Part shown: positions 34,706-43,815 of the stretch, piece after piece
Layout: each line of letters starts with the position of its first letter
Numbering within the stretch: the first letter of the stretch is position 1
Source: Granulicella sapmiensis
Lineage (GTDB): Bacteria > Acidobacteriota > Terriglobia > Terriglobales > Acidobacteriaceae
Length of the DNA: 64,000 nt
Reading direction: 5' to 3'
NCBI GenBank assembly: GCA_026225395.1
Contig: JAMFSR010000021.1
Location: 1 to 64,000, forward strand
Program-made: the position numbers and the translations under genes
Notes under the pieces: generated by a model
What the model was told of the DNA's origin: nothing
The model's database searches: none
Seen by the model: the letters and a program-made list of their open reading frames with translations, nothing else

Positions 34706-35740
34706 ATGGCGATCGACCCTATCCAGCTAACGAAGCAGCTTGTCGACATTGAATCGACCACCTACCACGAAGCCCCGGCAGGCGAGTTCCTGCATGCTTA
34801 CCTTGAATCCCTAGGCTGGCAAGTGGAACGCCAGCCAGTCCCACAGCCGGATCCGGCCAAGACGCCCAATGGGGGTACCGGCCCGCGCTTCAATGTGTAC
34901 GCGTTCCAGGAGGGGATCACGCCGGACATCGTTTTTTCGACCCACATGGATACGGTCCCGCCGTTCCTGGGCCCTTGCCGCGAAGATGCAACCCACCTCT
35001 ACGGCCGCGGTACCTGCGACGCGAAGGGCATTATCGCTGCACAGATTGCCACGGCTGAAGAACTGCGCGCGTTGGGCGTCAAGGTCGGTCTGCTGTTTGT
35101 TGTTGGCGAAGAACGTGATTCTGCAGGCGCCGCCATTGCGAACCAAAACCCTCGCGGTTCGCGCTTCCTCGTTAATGGCGAGCCGACCGACAATCGCCTG
35201 GCGCTGGCGAGCAAAGGTGCGCTGCGCGTCGAGCTTCGCGCCCACGGCAAGATGGCGCACTCGGCTTATCCCGAGCTTGGTGAGTCCGCGATCGACAAGT
35301 TGTTGGCCGCGCTGCACGATATCCAGGCGCTTCCGCTGCCGATCATCGAAGGCATAGGAGACTCTACGCTCAACGTCGGCATCATCAGCGGCGGCCGGGC
35401 GCCCAATGTCATCGCCGATAAGGCGGAGGCCCATATCCTGGTTCGGCTGGTTGGACCCGCGGAAGAGACCAAAGCCGCCATCGTAAAGGCAGCCGGTGGG
35501 CGCTGCGACGTGGAGTTCTCGCTTGAGTTGCCGTTTGTGCAGATGCGCGCGGTCGAAGGCTTTGAGACGATGGTTGCGAAGTTCACCACTGACATTCCAT
35601 CGCTGACTAACTGGGGCGAACCGTTTCTGCTGGGGCCGGGCAGCATTCATGTGGCGCATACGCCGGACGAGAAGATCTCGAAGCAGGAACTTCTGGATTG
35701 CGTTGAACTTTACGTGCGTTTAGCAAAGCACCTGATCTAG
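34706..35740 (+). CDS. M20-family metallopeptidase/deacylase
   Basis: The 344-residue protein has the di-zinc M20 layout. The first metal ligand and its partner sit in FSTHMDTVPPF, the bridging Asp in YGRGTCDAKG, the catalytic Glu pair in VVGEERDSAG, and a C-terminal His in GSIHVAHTPDE. A dimerisation lid lies between (about residues 170-280). Relatives include ArgE, DapE and peptidases T; this one looks most like the ArgE/DapE group, but no amino-acid biosynthesis neighbours are present. The ATG at 34706 (MAIDPIQLTKQLV) fits the family start; the frame remains open upstream without protein-like sequence. Confidence 0.88.
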   Translation: MAIDPIQLTKQLVDIESTTYHEAPAGEFLHAYLESLGWQVERQPVPQPDPAKTPNGGTGPRFNVYAFQEGITPDIVFSTHMDTVPPFLGPCREDATHLYGRGTCDAKGIIAAQIATAEELRALGVKVGLLFVVGEERDSAGAAIANQNPRGSRFLVNGEPTDNRLALASKGALRVELRAHGKMAHSAYPELGESAIDKLLAALHDIQALPLPIIEGIGDSTLNVGIISGGRAPNVIADKAEAHILVRLVGPAEETKAAIVKAAGGRCDVEFSLELPFVQMRAVEGFETMVAKFTTDIPSLTNWGEPFLLGPGSIHVAHTPDEKISKQELLDCVELYVRLAKHLI

Positions 35741-35764
35741 CGTTTTGGGCAACAGAACCAAGCA

Positions 35765-36142
35765 TTAGCTTTCCCAGACCCCAACTGGCAAAGCTCCTTC
35801 ATTGTCCCCTGCCAACACACAAGCCTGATCCGGATTAGCCGGGTTATATCGCACGGTGATTGCCGCACCTTCCTGCACCTGCTTCATCAGCCGCCGCGCC
35901 TCACCTTCCGAACAGGCAACTGTCCGCACATGGCCGCCGAAGTACCCTGACTCCAGCGTGAAGTAGTACGGAAACTCCACTTGTCTGTCTTGTGCCACGG
36001 TGCCCTCGGCAAGTTCGTCCTTATCCACCAGCACGCCCGGTAAAAGCTTAGCCGTAGCCGAAGGCCACGTTCGCGCTGCGACCAGCAGCTCCTCACGCTT
36101 CTTCCGCCGCTGCATTCGAAAGAACCAATCCCACAGAATCAT
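35765..36142 (-). CDS. DUF3592-like hypothetical protein
   Basis: This 125-residue protein is beta-rich. It contains the pattern typical of DUF3592: a strand ATAKLLPG, a Y-F-x-L-x-S-G-Y-F-G stretch, and a final VRYNPANPDQACV. The N-terminus is basic with many arginines and a short hydrophobic start (MILWDWFFRM) that may sit at the membrane. The role is unknown. It converges on the M20 gene and diverges from the YdcF-type gene. Confidence 0.65.
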   Translation of the reverse strand: MILWDWFFRMQRRKKREELLVAARTWPSATAKLLPGVLVDKDELAEGTVAQDRQVEFPYYFTLESGYFGGHVRTVACSEGEARRLMKQVQEGAAITVRYNPANPDQACVLAGDNEGALPVGVWES

Positions 36143-36244
36143 TCACCGCCTCCATCCGCCCGATAGTCTAGCGCAGCCGCACTTCGTTAGACACCACCAC
36201 CTGTCAATCCGTCTCGCGTATCCTGAACGCATCGCGAGGCTGAA

Positions 36245-36853
36245 ATGCTGTTCAAGGTGACATCCAAATCCATCCTGCAGGCAGCCGCAACTTTCGGCCT
36301 TATTCTTGCCACCTACTATGCCATCCCCAGTTCCAATACCAACCTCACGCACTTTGACACTCTTATCGTCCTCGGAACGCCGTCACTAGCGGACGGCTCG
36401 CCCAGCCCTGAACAGCGCGAACGCGTGCTCGAAGGCATACGCGAGTACCGCGCCGGCGTCGCTCCACGGCTGATCATGACTGGTGGGGCCGCGCACAATA
36501 GCTTCGTCGAGGCACACTCGATGAAGATCTTCGCCGTGTCGCAGGGCGTGCCCGCCGCCGCGATCCTCGAGGAAGACCAGGCACACGACACGATCCAGAA
36601 CATCTACTTCTCCAACCAGATTATGGAGCAGCATCACTGGCACTCGGCGGAGGTTGTCAGCTCGCCCTCGCACCTGCCTCGTACGGCGCTGATCCTCCAG
36701 CACTACCCGTTTGCCTGGCGGACGCACCCCGCGCGGTGGCCGCGTGAATACACGCACAGCAAAATCTCCGATACTTTTTGGGGCGAGATGAAGGGTTGCT
36801 ATACGCTCGTCCATAGCGGCTTCAAAACTAATAAGTGGCTCCCCGGCAGCTAG
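36245..36853 (+). CDS. YdcF/SanA-family (DUF218) membrane-anchored protein
   Basis: The 202-residue protein has one N-terminal membrane helix (about residues 8-27) and a DUF218 domain. The latter shows TLIVLGTPSLADGSPSP, RLIMTGGAAHNS (glycine turn) and the EAHSM region. It ends with SSPSHLPRTALILQHY. Related proteins (SanA, ElyC, YdcF) act in envelope or peptidoglycan-precursor metabolism, but the exact reaction is not settled. The DinB-family gene begins 12 bases after its stop, so the two may be co-transcribed. Confidence 0.8.
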   Translation: MLFKVTSKSILQAAATFGLILATYYAIPSSNTNLTHFDTLIVLGTPSLADGSPSPEQRERVLEGIREYRAGVAPRLIMTGGAAHNSFVEAHSMKIFAVSQGVPAAAILEEDQAHDTIQNIYFSNQIMEQHHWHSAEVVSSPSHLPRTALILQHYPFAWRTHPARWPREYTHSKISDTFWGEMKGCYTLVHSGFKTNKWLPGS

Positions 36854-36865
36854 AAAGAAAGCACG

Positions 36866-37387
36866 ATGGAATTCCAACTCGATCAAGCGCGCGAAGTATT
36901 GTCCACCACCCCAGATGTCCTTAATGCGATGCTCCGCGGAAAATCCGCTGTGTGGCTGCATTGTCGGAAGACGGCCGAAGCCTTCAGTCCCGCCGATGTA
37001 ATAGGGCATCTCTCGCATGGCGAGCGAACCAATTGGATGCCACGCGTCGAAGCTATCCTTCAGCATCAGGACACCCGGGCTTTTGGTGGCTTTGACAGGT
37101 TCGCCTTCCGCCCGCTCATCGAAAACAAATCCATCGAGGAGCTGCTCGATGAGTTTGCGGCTCTGCGGGAGCAGAGCCTCGCCAAACTGCATTCGCTGCA
37201 TCTCAGCGACGAACAACTCGCTCTCCCCGGCAAACATCCCGACCTGGGTGCCGTAAACCTGAGCAATCTGCTGGCAACATGGGTCGTGCATGATCTCGGA
37301 CACATCTCGCAAATCGTAAAAGCCATGGCAAACGAGTACCGCGACGCCGTCGGCCCATGGCGGGCCTATACGACGATCCTCGGCTGA
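36866..37387 (+). CDS. DinB-family protein
   Basis: The 173-residue helical-bundle protein has the DinB_2/YfiT-type metal-binding histidines in VIGHLSHGERTNW and VVHDLGHISQIV. Family members are thiol-dependent or zinc-containing transferases, often linked to bacillithiol or stress responses. AGAAAG sits about eight bases before the ATG at 36866, behind the YdcF-type gene. The substrate is not predictable. It lies upstream of dnaE in the same direction, but 56 bases separate them. Confidence 0.85.
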   Translation: MEFQLDQAREVLSTTPDVLNAMLRGKSAVWLHCRKTAEAFSPADVIGHLSHGERTNWMPRVEAILQHQDTRAFGGFDRFAFRPLIENKSIEELLDEFAALREQSLAKLHSLHLSDEQLALPGKHPDLGAVNLSNLLATWVVHDLGHISQIVKAMANEYRDAVGPWRAYTTILG

Positions 37388-37443
37388 TCCCGGCCTGCTT
37401 TTCCTCAGCCAGGCAACCCGTTACCAAGCAGTAAACTAGCTAT

Positions 37444-40400
37444 ATGGCCGCAGAGTTCACCCACCTCCATCTCCACACCGATTATTCCCTCCTCGATGGA
37501 GCCTGCGATGTCGACAAGCTCGCCAAGCACCTGACAAAGATCGGCCAGACCTCGGCTGCCATTACCGACCACGGCAATATCTACGGCGCCGTCCACTTCT
37601 TCGACGCCATGCACAAAAAGGACCTCAAGCCGATCCTTGGCTGCGAGCTCTATGTCTGCAAAGAAGAGTCTCATCTCCGCGCAGACGCCGACCCCGACTC
37701 CAAGTACAACCACCTGCTCATCCTTGCTGAAAACGAAGCCGGCTACCGCAACCTCGTGCGCCTCACCTCTGAGGCAGCGCTGCACGGCTTCTACAAGAAG
37801 CCCCGTATCAGCAAGAACTTTCTCGCGCGTCACACCGAAGGGCTCATTGGTTTTTCCGGTTGCCTGGCGGGCGAGGTTTCGCAACACCTGATGAACAACG
37901 AGTATGAAAAGGCGAAGAAGTCCGCTGGCGACCTCGAAACCATGTTCGGCCGCGGTAACTTCTTCCTCGAAATTCAAGATCACGGCCTTGCTCCCGACAA
38001 AGCCGTCACCGAAGCGATGTTCCGGCTCGAAAAAGACCTCGACATCCCGCTGATCGCTACCAACGATTCGCACTACATCGAAGACCAGGACTCGCGTGCG
38101 CATGAAGTGCTGCTCTGCGTGCAGACCGCCGGCTCGATGAACGACCCAAAGCGTTTCAAGTTCGATACGCAGGAGTTCTACATCAAGTCTGCGGATGAGA
38201 TGCATCGGCTTTTCGCTCACGCGCCTGAAGTCTGCACCCGTACCATGCAATTTCCGGAACGCTGCGCACTCGAGCTCAAGAAGGTCAAGAACCCGTTTCC
38301 CAAATTTGATTGTCCCGATGGCATGGATCTCGATACCTACTTCGAGCAGGTGTGCCGCGCTGGCTGGCGCAAGCGCCGCGAATCTACCGTCAAACATCTC
38401 GAAGACACCGGCAAACTCCGCAAGTCCATCGCCGACTACGAAGCCCGCCTCACCCGCGAGATCGAGTGCATCGTCCAGATGAAGTTCCCGGGCTACTTCA
38501 TGATCGTGTGGGACTTCATCCGCTACGCCCGCGAGCAGGGAATCCCCGTCGGCCCGGGCCGTGGTTCAGCCGCCGGTTCGCTCGTCGCGTACGTCATGGA
38601 GATCACGGACATCGACCCGCTCCAGAACGATCTCCTCTTTGAGCGCTTCCTCAACCCCGAGCGCATCTCGATGCCCGATATCGACATCGACTTCGACATG
38701 AACCGCCGCGGCGAGGTCATCGAGTACGTCCGTCAGAAGTACGGCAACGACCAGGTCGCGCAGATCATCACCTTCAACACCATGGCCGCCAAAGCCGCGA
38801 TCAAGGATGTAGGCCGCGCGCTCGATATGCCCTACGGCGAAGTCGATCGCATCGCCAAGCTCATCCCAACGACCATCGGCATCACCATCGAGCAGGCACT
38901 CAAAGACAATCCGATGCTCGCCACAGCCTACGAAGACCCCAAGATCAAAGAGCTCATCGACACTGCGCTCCGTCTCGAAGGCCTGGTGCGCGGCGCGGGT
39001 GTTCATGCCGCGGGCGTTGTCATCGCGCCACAGCCACTCACGGAGCTTGTTCCAGTTACGCGCACCAAAGACGAAGCCATCGTCACCAGCTACGACATGA
39101 AGGCTGTAGAGAAGATGGGCTTGCTGAAGATGGACTTCCTCGGTCTGACAACGCTCACCGTGATCGACGATTGCCTCAAGCTCATCAAGTCCAACCGCGG
39201 CGTCGAGGTCGATCTCGACATCATCGATCTCGAAGACACGGAGACGTTCGAGAAGGTCTTTCATCGGGCCTTGACATCGGGAGTGTTCCAGTTTGAATCC
39301 GGCGGCATGCGTGATGTTCTTCGCCGCTACAAGCCGAACTCCATTGAGCACCTTACCGCGCTCAATGCACTCTATCGCCCTGGTCCGATGTCCATGATCG
39401 ACGACTTCATTGAGCGCAAATGGGGGCGCAGCGAAGTCCATTACATCGTTCCCGAGCTCGAACCGCTCCTCCGCGAAACTCTCGGCGTCATGGTCTATCA
39501 GGAACAGGTCATGCAGATCTCGAACGTCATCGGCGGCTACTCGCTCGGCGGCGCCGACCTGCTGCGCCGCGCCATGGGTAAAAAAGACGCCGCGGAGATG
39601 GAGAAGCAGCGCGAAATCTTCCTCAAGGGCGCCGCTGAACGCAAGCATCCCAAGACCGCCGCTGGCGAAATCTTCGACCAGATGGCGAAGTTCGCGGGCT
39701 ACGGCTTCAATAAGTCGCACTCGGCCGCGTACTCACTGCTGGCGTATCACACGGCATGGCTTAAGACGCACTATCCGGTTGAGTTCATGGCCGCGCTGCT
39801 TACGTCAGAAACCTCGAAGCCTGAGAACGTCGTCAAGTACATTGGCGAGTGCAAGGAGCTCGGCATCGCCGTCGTTCCACCGGATGTGCAAGTTTCGTCC
39901 GCCAACTTCACGCCAACCGGCGACAGCATCCGCTTTGGTCTTGCTGCCATTAAAAACGTCGGCCACAACGCCATCGACTCCATCATCAAAGCTCGCCAGG
40001 AGCTGGTAGCAGAAGGGAAGCAGGGGTTCGCTTCGCTCTGGGAGTTCTGCGACAAGATCGATCTGCGCCTCATGAATAAGCGCGTGCTTGAGTCGCTTTG
40101 CAAGGCTGGCGCACTCGATGCCTTTGGCAAACGCTCGCAAGTAATGGCAGCACTCGATAAGTGCATCGAGCGAGCGCAGAAGTCCCAGAAGGACGCCGCC
40201 GCCGGCCAACACGGCCTCTTCGGCATGTTCGACGACCCTGGCCCGTCGGCCTCCGGCAATAACGAGGATTCGCTACCGCCTGCGCCCGATTGGGATGAGC
40301 ACACGCGCTTGCAGAACGAGAAAGACGTGCTTGGCTTCTTCGTCTCCGGCCATCCGATGGACAAGTATCGCGAGAAGCTTCGCAACCTCAAGGTCCTGGA

Positions 40401-40974
40401 CACTGTCACGGCCTGTGAGATGAAACCCGAACCCGCCGTCTTCAATCGCGGCCGCCGCGAAGAAGGCTCGAACGAAATTCAGATCGCCGGCGTCATCACC
40501 GGCCTCAAGGTTGCGAAGTCCAAGCGCTCCGGCGAAATGTATGCGCAGGCTAACCTCGAAGACACTGTCGGCAAGATCGAACTCATCGCGTTCCCGCAGA
40601 GCTACGAGAAGCTGGCCGAAAAGCTCAAGATCGATGTCCCCGTCCTTGTCCGTGGCAGCCTTCGCGGCGACGAAGATGCAGCGCCAAAGCTCGCCATCTC
40701 TTCCATCCAGGCCCTTGAGGACGTCAAGATAAAGCTGCCCGATGCACTCCGCATTCGGGTCCCGTTGCATAGCTCGGACGACCTCCTGCTAGCCAAGCTT
40801 GAAACGCTCTTCCGGGGCGCGCCCGGTTCAGGTAAACTCCTCCTCAATCTTGAAGAACCGGGAGAATTCTGCGCGGTGCTCGAACCCCAGGGATACGGTG
40901 TTGCTGCTGACGTCCTTTTCATCGAACAGGTCGAAGAACTCGTTGGCCGTGGGGCCGTGCAGGTCATCCAGTAA
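37444..40974 (+). CDS. dnaE: DNA polymerase III alpha subunit
   Basis: The 1176-residue protein is the replicative polymerase. It has an N-terminal PHP domain (THLHLHTDYSLLDGA and ITDHGNIYG, with metal-binding histidines retained) and the palm with catalytic Asp412 and Asp414 in PDIDIDFD. Asp564 lies in KMDFLGLTTL. The fingers include FQFESGGMRDVL. A helix-hairpin-helix region and an OB fold (QIAGVITGLK) follow. PHP histidines that E. coli has lost are present, so the domain may keep phosphatase or nuclease activity. The last bases overlap the start of the next gene as TAATG. Confidence 0.95.
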   Translation: MAAEFTHLHLHTDYSLLDGACDVDKLAKHLTKIGQTSAAITDHGNIYGAVHFFDAMHKKDLKPILGCELYVCKEESHLRADADPDSKYNHLLILAENEAGYRNLVRLTSEAALHGFYKKPRISKNFLARHTEGLIGFSGCLAGEVSQHLMNNEYEKAKKSAGDLETMFGRGNFFLEIQDHGLAPDKAVTEAMFRLEKDLDIPLIATNDSHYIEDQDSRAHEVLLCVQTAGSMNDPKRFKFDTQEFYIKSADEMHRLFAHAPEVCTRTMQFPERCALELKKVKNPFPKFDCPDGMDLDTYFEQVCRAGWRKRRESTVKHLEDTGKLRKSIADYEARLTREIECIVQMKFPGYFMIVWDFIRYAREQGIPVGPGRGSAAGSLVAYVMEITDIDPLQNDLLFERFLNPERISMPDIDIDFDMNRRGEVIEYVRQKYGNDQVAQIITFNTMAAKAAIKDVGRALDMPYGEVDRIAKLIPTTIGITIEQALKDNPMLATAYEDPKIKELIDTALRLEGLVRGAGVHAAGVVIAPQPLTELVPVTRTKDEAIVTSYDMKAVEKMGLLKMDFLGLTTLTVIDDCLKLIKSNRGVEVDLDIIDLEDTETFEKVFHRALTSGVFQFESGGMRDVLRRYKPNSIEHLTALNALYRPGPMSMIDDFIERKWGRSEVHYIVPELEPLLRETLGVMVYQEQVMQISNVIGGYSLGGADLLRRAMGKKDAAEMEKQREIFLKGAAERKHPKTAAGEIFDQMAKFAGYGFNKSHSAAYSLLAYHTAWLKTHYPVEFMAALLTSETSKPENVVKYIGECKELGIAVVPPDVQVSSANFTPTGDSIRFGLAAIKNVGHNAIDSIIKARQELVAEGKQGFASLWEFCDKIDLRLMNKRVLESLCKAGALDAFGKRSQVMAALDKCIERAQKSQKDAAAGQHGLFGMFDDPGPSASGNNEDSLPPAPDWDEHTRLQNEKDVLGFFVSGHPMDKYREKLRNLKVLDTVTACEMKPEPAVFNRGRREEGSNEIQIAGVITGLKVAKSKRSGEMYAQANLEDTVGKIELIAFPQSYEKLAEKLKIDVPVLVRGSLRGDEDAAPKLAISSIQALEDVKIKLPDALRIRVPLHSSDDLLLAKLETLFRGAPGSGKLLLNLEEPGEFCAVLEPQGYGVAADVLFIEQVEELVGRGAVQVIQ

Positions 40975-41702
40975 TGAATCTCTCGTTGCTCGCGACCACC
41001 CTAGCCGCAACCCTGTTCCTGGCCGTTCCGGCAACCGGCCGCGCCCCTCAATCCTCGGCAACATCCGCTGTGCCGTTGCCGCCGAACTACCAAATCATCT
41101 TCGAAAACTCCGATGTCCTCGTCATGCGCGTCCACTATGCCGCTCACGAGTTTGTGCCGATGCACGACCACTCCGCCTATCCCACCCTGTACCTCTACCT
41201 CAATGACGCCGGCGAGGTTGACCTTAAGCACGAAGGCGCAGACGGCTTCGTCGCCAAGCGCCCACCTACGCATACTGGTGCCTGGCGCATCTCGCCCGGT
41301 ATGACGGAACGTCACAGCGTACAGAGTCTCAGTGACACCGACTCCGACTTCCTGCGTATCGAGTTCAAGCGTTTGGCACCGACTGAGATCACGCAGGTCG
41401 TTCGCGGCGAAGCCCCACCGACCTCCATTGAGGACGTCACCACCGACTTCCAGTCGCCTTCTATATGGGTGCAGCGTATGGTCTGCCATGCACTCACAGC
41501 CTGCACGGTTGGCAAGCCTCAGACGCATCGAGCTTTGCTGATCGCCATTACATCGATGCAGGTTAAAACCAGTATCGGCATACGCAATATGGCGCCGGGC
41601 GAAGTTCTCTGGCTTCCAGCCGATGGCCGCTACTGGCCGCCCGTCAGCGCAGGTTCGCAATCGCTGCACATCTCGTTCCTCTACCCAGCCATCCAGCTCT
41701 AA
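40974..41702 (+). CDS. Secreted cupin-domain protein
   Basis: The 242-residue protein begins with a signal peptide (cleavage likely after VPATGRA) and a cupin-type barrel. The metal-ligand pattern is seen in FVPMHDHSAYPTLYLYL and later in WRISPGMTERHSVQ. It is probably a periplasmic metal-binding protein of unknown function; some small cupins bind sugars or organic acids. The ATG overlaps the dnaE stop by one base, so it is translated in coupling with dnaE. This is odd given the unrelated roles. Confidence 0.75.
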   Translation: MNLSLLATTLAATLFLAVPATGRAPQSSATSAVPLPPNYQIIFENSDVLVMRVHYAAHEFVPMHDHSAYPTLYLYLNDAGEVDLKHEGADGFVAKRPPTHTGAWRISPGMTERHSVQSLSDTDSDFLRIEFKRLAPTEITQVVRGEAPPTSIEDVTTDFQSPSIWVQRMVCHALTACTVGKPQTHRALLIAITSMQVKTSIGIRNMAPGEVLWLPADGRYWPPVSAGSQSLHISFLYPAIQL

Positions 41703-41713
41703 CGATTTAGGTC

Positions 41714-43267
41714 TTACTTTGCCACGGCTTCCTTGCTTTCAAGCACCTTCAGCTTCTCAATCGCATTCGTGTTCGACGGATCCTTCTCAAGCGACTTCTT
41801 ATAGTTCGTGATCGCCAGTTGCTTCTGCCCGGAATTCATATAGGCTTCGCCTAGGCTGTCATACACATTGCCCGAGTCTGGATACATCCTCACATTCAGC
41901 TTCAGGATCTCAGTCGCTTCCGCAAGATGGTCCTCCATAAGGTCGTATCCCCAGACGTTCATCATGGACTCATCCAGCTTGAAGTCCGGGCTCTGCTTCT
42001 TCATCGCCGCATAAATGTCTTCCGCGTGATCGAAGCCCTGCTTCCCCAACTCCGCCCGAAACGCCTCAACCGTCGACGGCGCACCCTTACTTGCACGAAA
42101 CGTCACAGCCATCAGGTGTTTCGGCACACCGTTCTCGGCAGGCGTCTTCTTCAGGAACGCCATCGCCTCCGCATCATGCTTCAGATAGGCATCAAGGTAA
42201 TAGCGCAGGTACTTCGCCTCAAGCGCATAGCTGATTGCTCCATCTTCGCGTCCATAATCAGCCTTTTGCTGGCTGGGAAATTCCTTCCAAAAAGTTTCAT
42301 CTCGCTGGTTCATGGCGCTATTCTCGCCATGCACCAGCGCCAGCATCTCCACTTTGAAAAAATCCCCGTGCGTCCATGTATTGAATACGCTGGGTGCAGC
42401 GACTGCCTCCGGCTTGATGTCTTCGGCGGCTTCTTCCAGCGTGATCTCCCCTTGCGTAAAGGCGAACAATGGAATCGTCATCTGGTCCGGATGCACATCG
42501 CCAGCTTGTTTCACCAGGCTAGGGAAGTAGCGCATGCTCCCATCTAGACCAAACAGCGCGTCGATCCGGCCATCCCGCGCGGCTGCGAACAGGTTCGAAA
42601 TCCCTCCCCAGCTAAAGCCACCCGCAGCAATCTCTGACATGTCCGTATCCGGCAGCGTCCGCGCATACCCGATCAGAAACGATACATCGCGCGCTTGAGC
42701 GTCGATGCCGCTCAGGTCGTCCGTCATATTTCGCGTCGTCGCACCCATGTCCGGGCTGGACAGAACGACATACCCATAACTCGCCAGGTATTCGCACAGG
42801 TCGGCGTTCTCCCACGAGGGCGCCGAAAAGCTTGGTGTATAAATCACCACCGGATATCGCCCCGCCTTCACGCCTGCGTCGCGAACCGCCCACAAAGCCG
42901 TCTTGAGTAAGGGGCCCATCCCCGAGTAGTAATTCTGGCCAACACCCGGTTTACCAAAGCTGGTCTCGGTCGCCTTCAGGTCCACATAATCCTGAACCGT
43001 CATCGGCTTCCCGCTGCTCTTCTCGGCCGGATACCACACCAGCGTCTGCAATGGCCGCGCCCGCTCACCGACGAAAGGCTTGCCCAGTTCGTTGGTTGCC
43101 GGCAGAAATATCCGCGAATAGTCATACTGCTCCACGATCTTCAGCCCCACGGCATGAGGTCCTGGCTTTTCAAGAAATTGAAACGGCGCCACCGTTTGAG
43201 CAGAAGCGACAAGCGAAAGGGAAGTGACAAACGCAAAACAGGCAGACGCGAATTTAGTACAACGCAT
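41714..43267 (-). CDS. Secreted alpha/beta hydrolase with C-terminal TPR
   Basis: The 517-residue protein starts with a signal peptide (MRCTKFASACFAFVTSLSL). A dienelactone-hydrolase-like domain (about residues 100-330) follows, with a nucleophile elbow GGFSWGG and the acidic LDGS. The last ~100 residues hold tetratricopeptide repeats (VYDSLGEAYMNSGQKQLAITN, with helical ends). It is likely a periplasmic or secreted esterase with a protein-binding tail. The ATG at 43267 is preceded by CCGGAG. The fusion is unusual but consistent across its length. It diverges from the DoxX gene. Confidence 0.75.
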   Translation of the reverse strand: MRCTKFASACFAFVTSLSLVASAQTVAPFQFLEKPGPHAVGLKIVEQYDYSRIFLPATNELGKPFVGERARPLQTLVWYPAEKSSGKPMTVQDYVDLKATETSFGKPGVGQNYYSGMGPLLKTALWAVRDAGVKAGRYPVVIYTPSFSAPSWENADLCEYLASYGYVVLSSPDMGATTRNMTDDLSGIDAQARDVSFLIGYARTLPDTDMSEIAAGGFSWGGISNLFAAARDGRIDALFGLDGSMRYFPSLVKQAGDVHPDQMTIPLFAFTQGEITLEEAAEDIKPEAVAAPSVFNTWTHGDFFKVEMLALVHGENSAMNQRDETFWKEFPSQQKADYGREDGAISYALEAKYLRYYLDAYLKHDAEAMAFLKKTPAENGVPKHLMAVTFRASKGAPSTVEAFRAELGKQGFDHAEDIYAAMKKQSPDFKLDESMMNVWGYDLMEDHLAEATEILKLNVRMYPDSGNVYDSLGEAYMNSGQKQLAITNYKKSLEKDPSNTNAIEKLKVLESKEAVAK

Positions 43268-43330
43268 CAATCGAACTCCGGAGGCATAGGATTCGACCAA
43301 TCTAACACTCTCTCGTAGCATCCAATCAAC

Positions 43331-43768
43331 ATGAACGACCTCACCCCCACGCACCCTACCGCCGAACACCGCCAGGCTTACCTCCTGCTACGCCTCTTCA
43401 CCGGCGTGGACTTCTTCTGCCACGGCTTCGCTCGCATCTTCACGGGGACACATCTCTCCGGCTTCGCTCAGGGCATGGTCAAAAACATGGCCGCCGCTCC
43501 GCTCCCACAATCCCTCACTCTTGCCACCGGCTACATCGTCCCCCCAGTCGAACTCCTCATCGGCGTCCTACTCCTGCTCGGCATCTTCACCCGCCTCGCT
43601 CTCACACTCGCCTTCGTACTCATGATCGTCCTCGTCTTCGGAGTTGGCATGAAACAGGATTGGGCAGTCGCCGGTCAGCAGCTCCTGTACGCCCTGGTTC
43701 TGTTCGTGCTTCTCTTCGCCCGTGACCGTTACGACATCTCCTGGCGGGCCCTGTTCCGCCGGTCGTAG
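43331..43768 (+). CDS. DoxX-family membrane protein
   Basis: The 145-residue, four-helix membrane protein matches DoxX: a first helix with LLRLFTGVDFFCHGFARIF, a GYIVPPVELLIGVLLLLG segment, and FVLMIVLVFGVGMK. DoxX proteins are linked to quinone or thiosulfate metabolism or to membrane thiol handling, but the role is not fixed. It is 63 bases from the divergent hydrolase gene and 47 bases before accA. Confidence 0.85.
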   Translation: MNDLTPTHPTAEHRQAYLLLRLFTGVDFFCHGFARIFTGTHLSGFAQGMVKNMAAAPLPQSLTLATGYIVPPVELLIGVLLLLGIFTRLALTLAFVLMIVLVFGVGMKQDWAVAGQQLLYALVLFVLLFARDRYDISWRALFRRS

Positions 43769-43815
43769 TCGAAGCAACGCAGCGTCTCCTCGCGTACAAT
43801 CTCAGAGGTAACCAG

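Noticed and set aside
38566..39720. Long minus-strand open frame inside dnaE
   Set aside because: The opposite strand codes for the polymerase palm; the frame has no domain motif of its own.
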